From contig NC_091098.1 of NCBI RefSeq assembly GCF_024713975.1, positions 12,806,816 through 12,870,815 of the forward strand: a stretch of DNA of 64,000 nt. Direction: 5' to 3'. The notes beneath the pieces are model-generated. The model made no database searches and was not told the DNA's origin. It was given only the letters and a program-made list of their open reading frames with translations. Within the stretch, counting starts at the first letter, position 1. The number at the start of each line of letters is the position of its first letter. Positions 39,911 to 49,987 of this stretch are shown piece after piece. Source of the DNA: Paralichthys olivaceus. Lineage: Eukaryota > Chordata > Actinopteri > Pleuronectiformes > Paralichthyidae. Made by a program: the position numbers and the translations under genes.

Positions 39911-42221
39911 TCCACCTCAACATAGGCTTGTCCAGGCTGACTGCTGTAAATCCTGTAAATTTTCTCCCTGTCTCATTTGCTGTTGTGGGTCATAAAGAGG
40001 CAGCAATATTAAAATAAGACCTTTTCAGAACCAGTTAAAAACTCCTTGTAGGGGCTTTAACACTGCTGTGGGTAACATTTTTGTCATTAATGAGCATTAA
40101 TTATATAATAACCTTTCAGAAGAATGTAAATCAACTTTCGACTTCTGCACTTCCTTGAGGCTCTGTTAATCTGGCCCATGATGGAAGACTTTGACCAATC
40201 ACAGAGCAGTTCACAAAGTGGGCGTCCCTATTGGTTGTTCTACAAAGCAGTCATGCATCCTCATCTCTCTGGTGAAAGCCTGCCCTGAATCAGTGGGTAA
40301 CACTATGGGTGCCCTTTTAGTTGTTAATGTTTCTGATCCTTTACTATTGAGCATTCGGGGTATTTAACCAGAGCTTCTAGCTTTGTGGCCAAAATCAATG
40401 TTGTGCATCACAGCTCAATGCTCAGCTTTTGAGTAAATCCTCAGTGCACAATACTACCTGCACTTCGAGACTGTGAATGTATACACTTCAAAGAAACACA
40501 GTGATTAAGTTTGAAAAAACCAAGAGGACAACAGCACTGTCAAAGGTTTGAGAGGGAGTTTATTTCAGAAAATCATTGAACAACCATTTAACATGTGCAT
40601 CAAATGTACCTTATACTGTACAATCATATACAAGTTCCCATTCTAACAACTGCCGCATGTGTTTCAATTAAATACTAAATGTGAATATGTTGGAGAACTA
40701 ACATGGGGAAGTTATTAGAAGCTTTAAGTATAAAACAGCAGAGTGGGACATCTTTTGATACATGAATGCACATATAGGAGATCTTTCTGAAATACAAGCT
40801 GGTGGTGACAACTCAATCTCGCCACAACACAAAAAAGATAATCGTCCCGCAAATTCAAGCCCACCATCATTTGTGTTCTTTGTTCAAGAGACAGATGATG
40901 AGATGACAGGCATGACGAAGGCTATCTTCTCCATGACCTATGAGTCAAGCGGACCTGCACACGCCGTATACACTAATGCATATCACGTAGTGACTGGACT
41001 GATACAGAACTTCCACAATAGTATATAATTGATAGTCTTAAAGAGTGCTCATCCAGAAATACAGGTTATCCATAATTCTAAGATGAAGTCTTGTCATTCA
41101 AAATGTCAGCCATAATGTGCTCAGTGAGGCTTGCATGTATGTGACATGCACCACATCTTGTCTCATACTTCACTGGTGGAATGATAAATTAGCCTGTGTG
41201 ATCCATTCAAATAGATGTATTTGTATTTACTGATGCAGAGTTAGTTTTTTAACAATAATCTCTACCTGATTCAAAGATTTGCACGTGTCATAAGGATCAT
41301 TCTAACGTAGTGCTGTGCAAGTTACTTTGGCATTGGGTTTTGTGTATGTTCATCTGGTTTTCTTGGCTAGCCAATGAAAATGATCCGATATGAGCCTTTC
41401 ACTGACTTATTGGTATCCGCGTTTGTTTGCGGATATACACAGACTTTTATCTTACAGAATATACAATGCAGAAATGTTATTTATTTTTACATCTTCCAGA
41501 AAAAAATTTTGATTTCCTTAATTCAAGTCATATATTTTTTTGTATTCGTTTTCTTTTTATTCATAGATATTCATAAAAAAGTTTGTTTAAACTATAAAAT
41601 ATCAAGCCTATATATCTGTCATAAAGGTTTCATTACAACATCTTAGGAATCCCTGCCAAGTTTTTGGGGCAATTTACATCAGCCATTATTTTGGTATGGG
41701 AAATCTTTCACTCCCTAATATCAGTATTGGCATTAGCCTCCAAAAATCCATATCTGTCAGACTCTACAAAGTAGCCCATGCATGAAGACTGTGGTGAAAA
41801 ATGAAAATGAAAATACCAAATTCAAGCACGTTCAATAACCACATTAGTATTTTTCATATCAATTGCTTGACATTGAGAATCTACTTGTAGAATTTGTAAG
41901 TGATTGTAATAAAAGTACAACTTTTAAAACAGAACTTTAGTGGGGTCATAACATGTCTCTTTTTGCAAGGGCCACTGGGAAGGGAGTGTTATGAGGTACA
42001 GGATCAGCCTGGTTACCAGATGATTGAAATAAGAGCACAATGCTACTTTCAACATCACCAAAGATCCCCTGAAGTCAATATGTTAATTCTGTGCTGGTGC
42101 TTTGAAATTATTTTCAACACACACAATATAGTCTGTTGTGTTGCTCACTATGAACTGGAGATCATCAGGGTGCCTTTGGATAGCTGAACGTATATTTCTT
42201 ACGTATATTCAACTTAAAGTT

Positions 42222-42360
42222 TAAAAATGCAGTGCATAACTTCTTTCTTAATTGGCAATTATAAGGAGGAGCACAATGTAAACAGTAATACTGGGAAACT
42301 GATTCAACAATAACAGTTTTTATAAAAACTTAGTGGCGACACCATGCAACTTTTATTACC
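42222..42360. repeat. MITE-like fragment
   Basis: aaaatgcagtgcataacttc resembles the start of a common fish TTAA-type MITE, but no matching right terminus is seen. Weak call. Confidence 0.25.
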
Positions 42361-42881
42361 TTAAAATAGCAGCTTCAAAATTTGTCTGATAGTTTGATTT
42401 GGGATTTGGGAGAATGGTCCAGTCCCCAATGAAAAATCACTTACATGCTCAGACATGGAGCCCAACAGAAGTGTGAGAATGTGAATTAGTGATCTGAATA
42501 CGTGCTGGCAGGTTAATTGTGACCTTACATGAACAGAACCAGGCTAACTTTTAAACTGCCCCCTGCTCTCAGCTTCATATTGAATTTTTGTTTTGTTTTT
42601 ACATAGATATGTTAATTTTCACAACCTGGCACAAAATAAGGAGCCAATAGAAAGCTGCTTCCGGTGGTTAAAAACTCTTGAGGCAAAAGCGCTCAACTGG
42701 TTTGCAAGTTTTACAAAATGATTCAAACATCAACATTATTAGCATTCATAGATTCCAGCATTACGGATATTATCACTAACACAGGACAAATCCCATTCGA
42801 CTGACCCTGAGGCAGGTAGTGTGAATTCTTATCAGTCTCTGCTCAGTGAAGTCTCGGCCTAGTCACTGCCTCTGGCTGCCG

Positions 42882-42887
42882 TTTATT
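42882..42887 (-). terminator. dffa: AATAAA overlapping the dffa stop codon
   Basis: On the minus strand the reading frame ends GAA TAA AC, so AATAAA overlaps the stop. It may be chance; AATAAA on the same strand about 540 bp further on (ttttatt at 42350) is the more ordinary poly(A) candidate. Confidence 0.3.
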
Positions 42888-45800
42888 CACCCTCCGCGCT
42901 CTTCTCCCCATCCTGCCGGCTGCTGTCCAGTTGTGTGCTGCTCCTGACGGACTGCACGGCCTGGACCTGCTGAAGACGTTTTGCCAGCTCGGCCTCGCAG
43001 GCCTTCAGCAAGTCTGACGTCCTGGATGTGTCCCAGCCCAGCACCTGCCGCATAGCTTCAACCCCTCTGCTCACAACCATCTAGGGACACATCGAAGAGC
43101 CTTCATTTCCACTGGGAACGTGAACATGTGAGATTTTATACTAACTTATGGTTTCTGGATACACATGTAGAAACAAATGCAATCCAATCAGAGAACCTTG
43201 TAATGAATACCATCCAAATCCTAATCTTTGTGGAGAATATAATGTTCAGTGTCTGTTGACAATGTGTCAGATAGATTTTGATTTGAGGTTAAGGGAGTTG
43301 TGTTGGTATACTGACTGTAGTTTCCACTCCTTGTTGTGTGTATTGAGTGTGGATACCCGACTCGAGCCTTTTGAGGACACAGCGACTCAGATAAAAGTTT
43401 TGTAGTTATTCAGGGTTGGTCTGGATCCGATCACATTGGCAGAGCTATCTCCTTGATTTTTTTTTTACACTACACATAACTGTAATTGGGGAAACATCGG
43501 GCTCTGGTCAGGTTATAGGAGAAATATAATAGAATGTCTGTCTCTGGTCTGATCTCAGGTTTAGCTAAATTAAATACCCTTTGGATTACATGAAATAATT
43601 ATGTCACTATATTGACATGTGGATGTGTTGTGTCAGTTTTACAGAACTGCATAATCATTTCTACAGCTGCTACTCGAATAGGTATGTTGCAGCATAGGCC
43701 ATGCAGGAATGATACAGGAAGTTGTTGTTGGATGTACATGTTGGATTCTCAGGTCTGATTAAATCCACTGTAAATCCTTCACCTTTTTAGGAAACACTGG
43801 ATCTGCATTTGCTGTTATACACAGTACATTCATAAAAATCTAATTTGGGTGATTTGTATCTGCAGAGATGTTGAGCATACTGGACGATTGAACTACCTGC
43901 AGGTCTTCAGTGGAGAGCCTGGTCTCTGGGCTTGTTTTGCCTTTCAAGACCATCAGAGTCCTGGACATGAATCCAGATGCAGAGTCCACTTCCATGCCGT
44001 CTGGCATATCCACGTCTCCAGCCCCTGACATATCAAACAAGTTTTCTCTCAGGATCATTTGTTGCATAAAGACTTTATAGTTACCGATTGGGAATAACAA
44101 GCAGAGACAAGGGTTCCACCTAGTGCCCAAAATGCACAAGCACACCTTTTCCCTTATATGTAATGATAAATACTGTAAGCCAGCAGAGGAAATAGACTGA
44201 TTAGTGATTTATCAGTAAGTGTTGATAGTGTTTCCATTTTTTGCAGCTGCAAAATTATTGCTGTTGCTGCATATCATGAAGATGCAATGCACGACTCCGT
44301 AGAGAGCTTCAAATAGTAAACAACAGATGGATGAGACTGGTGGCAAGACAAGAGAAAGAAGAGAAAAACAAAGAGAAGGGAGCAAGAGAGGTAGATTTAA
44401 CTAGCTAACATCAACCTAGATAGATTTTTATTATCCGCATTTTTCCACCATTGTGATTCCACCACATGTTATTTTTAAAATCAAAATAACGAATTGTTTC
44501 AAGAAGAAGTCTTCCTGCAATATGTTCTGCCACTTAGCACATACAAAAACATATATGTGTATGAACATGTATCTATTTAAATATTGGCCAATTGAATACA
44601 AATTGTATTAAATAGTAATAATAATAGTTATTAAATTAAATACATGTATACGTGTTTATAAAGAGTTATTTTCACATCTCAAGATTCCTCATTCCTCATT
44701 TCTTACTGCAGCAGTCTAACATGCTGTTTAAGGGTTTGTCAAGATCCTTTATCAAAAGAATGAGCACTTTATGGGTCATTACCTTCCTGTGGGAGCGATA
44801 CAATCATAGCATTGTATTGATTACTTTGTTGGATGTTGTATTCATGCTTATTGATTATAATGAGGGAAGATATATGAGCACCTCTGGCATATTAAGACTT
44901 ATAGACGTGTTTATTTTACAGCAAACATATATGAAATGCCTTTGAAATCATTGTCATAAACTAATTGAATTAGATACACAGATAAAAGAAAAGAGAATAT
45001 CACAGAAACAGGACATGAAAGCAGGCTCAAACCCCAGAGACGAGATTACATAACATTTTTATGTAATCAACAGGCTGGTGGATAGGGAGACTTTCTATTT
45101 AACAGACTATTGACTTCTCAGAAGGTGCTGTGATAGGTTTGCAGAGCCAATAATTGGAAGCTGATGAAATCTCTTTAAATTACTGCTGCTTTGATCTGAC
45201 TGAAATACACTCACTAAAATAACTTTCTAACTTATCACGGTTTATATTGTGTCAAAAACAACAGTGTAAACAATGAAGCCTCTTTAGTGTGTAGGCAAGA
45301 ATGAAATGTCCCAGATCTTTATTTGGGACAAAACATTTTAAAATGGAAAAACCACATAATGACAAAGCCATACCTCCCTGGCTGGGCTGACTCGGCTCTT
45401 CCTGCTGCTTGTCCTCTTTCTCCACAGCTTTGAGGTAGAGCTGGAGCAACTCCTTGGACTGTCTCTCCTCCTCTCTTCTGTCCAAAACCCTCTGTAGTGT
45501 CTCCTGTAGGTCCACAGCCTTCTTCTCTTGGAAGCCCAGAGCAGAGGCTAGCTCAGGACATGGGGCATCTACTAAAGTCTGGAACAACAGGAGGCACAAA
45601 AAAATACTTATACTGGACAGCTGTTTTTTTCTGTTGTTGACTAAAGCAAAATTATAGAATATTCCCAAACTTATCCTCTAACAGGAAGAATATTAAGAGT
45701 GTTTTCAACCCTGAAAGTCTAGATAGGGTCTGAACCAAGGTTCATGTCTTTGTAACATTGTTTGTATTTGATCTGGTTAGATTTGGTTTCACATTGTAAT

Positions 45801-47933
45801 TTAGGGAGTGAACTAAAGACTTCTGTGTGACATATGTATACGACCTGTTTTCATCACTAATGTGGGCTGCATCTACCTATACTCGACGTGACGCAGAAGC
45901 ATAAACTAGGCTTATTAAGTGTCTTTGAGTTTCTTGAGAAGTGCCATACAAAAAATGTATTATTATAGATTGGTTTGTAGACAGACGTGCGTCTTATGTT
46001 GGCATATTGTCAATTTGTCTGTCTCAAACAGAAGAATAATGTTGGTACCTGTAAGTCGGCCTCAGACATGAGGATGACGCTGGCCAGGTCCTGCTTCAGC
46101 TGCTGAGCCAGGTCCCACCAGGGGGCTACAGGGCCGAGGGCATCCACAGCATCATTCTCCAGAATCATAGACTCCCTGGCCATCCAGGCCGTGCCACCAT
46201 CCACTACAATGAGAGGTACACTGAACACCTAAACGCACAAGGCTGAACATTTCACTGTTAAATGCTAAGAATCCCTCCAGACTGTAGCCAGATTTCTGAC
46301 AGAAGCAAACCTGCTTACTCTTGCGAACTGGAGACCATGATTCTTTTTCATGCAACAGCATGAACTTTGTGTTTGGGGGTAAACACAAGAAGTAGGACTG
46401 ATCCTCTACTATTGTCCCATCATCCTCTAGGACCACTGTGACCTGGTCACTGGGATGCCCGAAGAACTGAGACCCTGCAGGAGGAAAGAGAGATGAGAAA
46501 GTTACAGATCTCATGTGTGCATATCCTTTATTATCTTTGACACATTGACATCTTTGGTAATGTTGCCATGTTTCAGAGCAAAAATAAGTAGGACAACCAG
46601 TCTCAAGCTTGTATATTTCAGGCAGCCAACTCACATACCAGCTGATCGGCTGATTCAGGCAAATACCAATTACTTTGCTATGTCAAACAAGTCCGTCCAT
46701 TAAAGCTGTCACCTCCTCTTTCGTCACAGCTGCTCCTCCTTGCATGCTTCAGTCCCTCTGCTTTCTTAACCCGAGGCTTCAATTTTTAAATTACGTATTC
46801 CTTATACTAATGATTAAGATATAATTGAGTAAATGTGTCTGGTGGGTTTGCTTCTCATAAATTTGTTTTTTGGTGTCTTTGATTAACTCCACCAAGGAGA
46901 TTATGTTTTCACTCTTGTTTGTTCAAAAAATCAGGGGGCAAATCCAGTTTTTCAACAATACAGCCATTTTCCTGGGGAATAATTCATTGATCTTGATGAA
47001 AAATATAACAGGCACATTTAGGGGACTGATATAATTTTAACTGCTTAAATGGGAAGGTGCATATTTCAATGTAGGCCAACACCTGCAACAACACCATTGA
47101 ATCATTTTTTAAAGTACATGCTTCCAGGTATTGTATTGTTACTGATTACCAAGACATTATCAATAAAAAAATACTATATCTATACATCTATAGAAAACAA
47201 TGACACAAACTTGTAGTCATAGTCCTAAAGCAACACTGATGTAATATAACATACAAGCTGATTCTAATGCTTTGTGATCTTTTAATTGTTTCCAGTAGTT
47301 TTTAAAAGTAGTTGCTATTGTTAGCTATACATTTGTATTGTATAAAGCACCCCTTTAACTGTGTTTTGAAAGATTCTATATATCAAGTGTATTGGTGTCA
47401 TTATTATTACTACATGTATTCCAGCTCTACTGGGCAGAAAGCTTGAGGAGAGCAGTGATGTGGGCAACGCCTGCTGACGAGCACTGAAGGAATGAGCAGC
47501 ACACAGAGGAAGCTCTCTGACAATTCATGTTATTCTCCTGCAGGTTTCAACACGACCACTGACAGATTAGTGAGATTCACGTGTGCAGCAGAATACCAGC
47601 AGAATTTAACCTGTCAGTGACCAGCATCTACATTAAAACTGTTGTGTTAACAGTTTCACATCAGAGACAGACAGAATCACAGACAAGTGAGATCACAGCA
47701 GCATTTACACATCTACCCGAGGCTGAGTTTCACTTTAACGTCACGTGTTTCTGTGTCTTTTAGCATCATGTAAAGTTTGGGTTAAACATCTCCACTGTCA
47801 TTCAGACACGTTTACAAGTTGAACTCATTCACAGCTCACCTCTTGTCTTCAGCTCCTCCAGGGAGGGAACCACCAGCCCGTAGGATTTCTGTCGTGAGAA
47901 GTTACACACCTTACACGGCCTAATGTCCGTCAT
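42883..47933 (-). CDS. dffa: DNA fragmentation factor subunit alpha (ICAD/DFF45)
   Basis: Chaperone and inhibitor of the apoptotic nuclease CAD (DFFB); caspase-3 cuts it to free the nuclease. Exons on the minus strand: 47933-47840, 46474-46319, 46203-46049, 45578-45374, 44024-43897, 43080-42883, in phase, 311 residues (human 331). N-terminal CIDE-N domain (about 1-85) with VVLEDDGTIVEDQSYFLCLPPNTKFM; middle domain with GGTAWMARESM, WWDLAQQLKQDLASVILMS, LVDAPCPELASALGF and the helical RQSKELLQLYLKAVEKE; C-terminal DFF-C region with LSTEDLQ and EAMRQVLGWDTSRTSDLLKA. Human caspase sites DETD117 and DAVD224 correspond to DAVD104-A and MEVD217-S here. The start MTDIRPCKVCNFSRQKSYG is shorter than human, which has an extra N-terminal segment. 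Divergent neighbour: pex14. Confidence 0.96.
46885..47060 (+). repeat. Interspersed repeat, 'accaaggagg' family, copy 3, in dffa intron 1
   Basis: Contains ctccaccaaggagattatgt, tttcactcttgtttgttc and cattgatcttgatgaaaaat, the same block series as the copies at 10146 and 39340. It has lost the middle of the repeat. Confidence 0.55.
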
Positions 47934-48762
47934 TCTGGACCTTGTGTTCACTAATGCTCAGTGGAAATAACCACAGACTGTATACAAAGATAACACACTC
48001 CTGTCTCCGAACCAACGCGGAACTGCCGCGGTGACGCTAAGGACTCTGGGATTTGTAGTTTTATACAACGCTGAGCTCAGAGAGGCGAAAAGGGGACATA
48101 GCTGTAAATCTCCATAGTGATCAAACATAACATAACATAACATGATATACAATTATATTTATAAGACTTGTAACAAGTAAGTCACTAAAACAGTACATGT
48201 ATGTGTTGCATGTGAAGTGCGTACTTTAATTTATACAATGTGCCTTTATATTTTTTATAATTTATAATTTGTGTATTTTTTCTAATTATCTTCTCTTATT
48301 TGCGAATGATTGTTTTGCAAAGAAATGACAAATCTTAATTATTAATTATTATAGTTGTTGAAGTAAACAGAGATATAATATATTCACCACCATATGAATA
48401 TAATATATTATATATATATTATATATTATATATATATTGGTGCAGGGTAGTTAACTATGGTGGTTAGTGAGAAAGTAAACAGACATCAGTGGTGAATATA
48501 ATATATTATATATATATTATATATATATTGGTGCAGGGTAGTTAACTATGGTGGTTAGTGAGAAAGTAAACAGATACATCAGTGGTGAATATAATATATT
48601 ATATATATATATTATATAATATATTATATATATTGGTGCAGGGTAGTTAACTACGGTGGTTAGTGAGAAAGTAAACAGAGACATCAGTGGTGAATATAAA
48701 CCGTCGTTGTCCTTCAAGGAAAAGCAATCGAGCGCGGCTCACCACAGCGAGGAGATAGGAAG
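47934..48762. promoter_or_regulatory. Divergent dffa/pex14 promoter region
   Basis: The two start codons lie head to head 829 bp apart. GC-richer pieces sit at each end (about 47985-48100, and 48700-48760 with gagcgcggctcac). The middle, about 48363-48690, is an AT-rich minisatellite. The same head-to-head pair exists in human, so shared regulation is plausible, but no specific factor site stands out. Confidence 0.55.
48363..48690. repeat. AT-rich minisatellite, about three units of roughly 100 bp
   Basis: Each unit holds a palindromic ATAATATATTATATATATATT-type core (in part) then ggtgcagggtagttaacta, yggtggttagtgagaaagta and aacagacatcagtggtgaat. Three copies of the ggtgcagggtagttaact block start near 48438, 48530 and 48636; they differ by a few bases and by core length. 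The right edge runs to within about 75 bp of the pex14 start codon. Confidence 0.85.
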
Positions 48763-49987
48763 ATGGCATCCACCGAGCAACCTGATCCACCAACACAGGT
48801 CCACCTTCACACAACTAAAGCACATTCACCTGTTCGTGTCCACGCGTGACAGTGACCTCCTGCGACGTGTTTATCTTACGCTTCTCTTCAATTGCCTTAA
48901 TTTCCCTTACTACTTCTATAACACCCCAGTTAGCTAGCTTTGGCTAGCATGCTTGCTTGCTAGCTAGCTAGCTAGCACGCTAGCTAGCCGCCGCAGTTCT
49001 CCAAAAGTTTCTCCTCAGACATGTTTGTGTTGTCAAGTAGACACGAAGAGCTGAGTCTCACGTCGTTGTGTTTTTACCACATGGCGCTAGCTCACCCAGG
49101 CTGCTAGCTCTTTACTTTGACTCCATGCTCGTCCTTCCACCTGACAGTGTAGCCTCGTCTCAGTCCTACAGTGAGCTTGTAAAGAAACTATGGTGGAAAG
49201 GTCATTGTTAGCCCGGACAAGCCTGGTGGTGTTTGTACTCTCCTCCTCGTCTCGTCCCCACACTGGTATCTGTCTAAAACGCTGACAGACGTATGTCGTT
49301 CAGAGAAAACTAATGGTAAACAAAGTTGTGACTCATGCATAACTCGTCTGTGGCAGCTTAGCACTTAGCTGCTGCATGTACAATGTATATTTTCAGCAAA
49401 CGTTCCCACCACATGTTGTGAAAAGTCCAGAAGTTCCCTGCAGAAGTGGACTCCATGCTGACTGAATGATGAACTATATCCTAAAGTGTCTAGTCCCTTT
49501 TGTGCACATGCATCCATTTTATGTGTCACTATTTCTTTTATTGCTCAGCATTATACGAGGAAGAAGAAGGGCGCACAGATGTAATGCAAATAGCCGATTT
49601 TACTGTTTCCTTTCCATTTATATTTACAACTAGATTTTATGTGCATTCAGCTCATTATGAAGGAGCAGTCAAGTGACAGGTGTTACTCCTGCTATCTAGA
49701 CTGTCAAGCTAGAGGTGGATTGGGACCATCAGTTATATGTTGTGCGAGATGTTCGTGATTGTATAACTGTAGTTACTCTTTAGTTTTTTTCTCTCAGCAG
49801 CATTAATTTGTAAGATAAATAGATTGATTCATTTCATGTATTTATTTATCTGCTTCCTCACTGATGTGGTAAACCAACATCATCTGTTCTCCAGTAGATG
49901 GCACTCTAATACAACTAAGTGTGTTTATGTTCTCAGAATGGCCTTCCACCCGGAGATAGTGGGCCAGCTCCCCCCAGAGAAGCACTG
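48763..49987 (+). CDS. pex14: Peroxin 14, first two coding exons (gene continues beyond window)
   Basis: Peroxisomal membrane docking protein that receives the PEX5-cargo complex. Exon 1, 48763-48798, reads MASTEQPDPPTQ; human PEX14 starts MASSEQAEQPSQ. Exon 2, 49937-49987, joins in phase 0 and reads NGLPPGDSGPAPPREAL, matching the position of human PSSTPGSENVLPREPL just before the conserved IATAVKFLQN docking domain. That domain, the membrane segment and the coiled coil are not in this window, so intron 2 is at least 14 kb. An ATG at 49938 in another frame is not the start: only the spliced frame matches the family. Confidence 0.85.
48930..48990. repeat. GCTA-rich simple repeat in pex14 intron 1
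   Basis: Runs of gctagcta and gctt units (tagctagctagctagcacgc and neighbours). The NheI-like GCTAGC core is self-complementary, so the stretch can fold back on itself. Confidence 0.8.
49891..49904 (+). promoter_or_regulatory. CTCF-like motif in pex14 intron 1
   Basis: CCAGTAGATGGCAC fits the CTCF core pattern CCASYAGRKGGC by eye. It lies 33 bp before pex14 exon 2. Single motifs of this length occur by chance and in some repeats. Confidence 0.35.

Larger units (their letters stand above)
37681..42882. other. Stretch between masp2 CUB2 exon and dffa
   Basis: Searched by eye for CCP cysteines and for serine-protease signatures (TAAHC, GDSGG): none found on either strand. Contents: MITE family C (37828-38009), an AATAAA at 38399-38404 that could end a read-through masp2 message, an unexplained GC-richer block at 38785-39235, an 'accaaggagg' repeat at 39340-39600, a LINE tail at 39862-39910, a second unexplained block at about 40560-41040, and a MITE-like fragment near 42222. 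Confidence 0.6.

Noticed and set aside
41900..42187. Candidate missing masp2 exon (frame with GPLGRECYEVQDQPGYQM)
   Set aside because: It lacks the CCP pattern of four cysteines with a central tryptophan, and it does not fit any MASP2 exon.
46152..46634. 160-codon minus-strand frame as one continuous gene
   Set aside because: It contains dffa exon 2 but runs through introns on both sides; only 46474-46319 is coding.
47043..47360. Possible fourth TTAA MITE in dffa intron 1
   Set aside because: The ends (ttaaatgggaaggtgc and gcacccctttaa) pair only partly, and the copy-3 'accaaggagg' repeat overlaps the left end.
49938..49987. ATG at 49938 as the pex14 start (MAFHPEIVGQ...)
   Set aside because: Joining 48763-48798 to 49937-49987 in phase 0 gives a protein matching PEX14, while the ATG frame does not.
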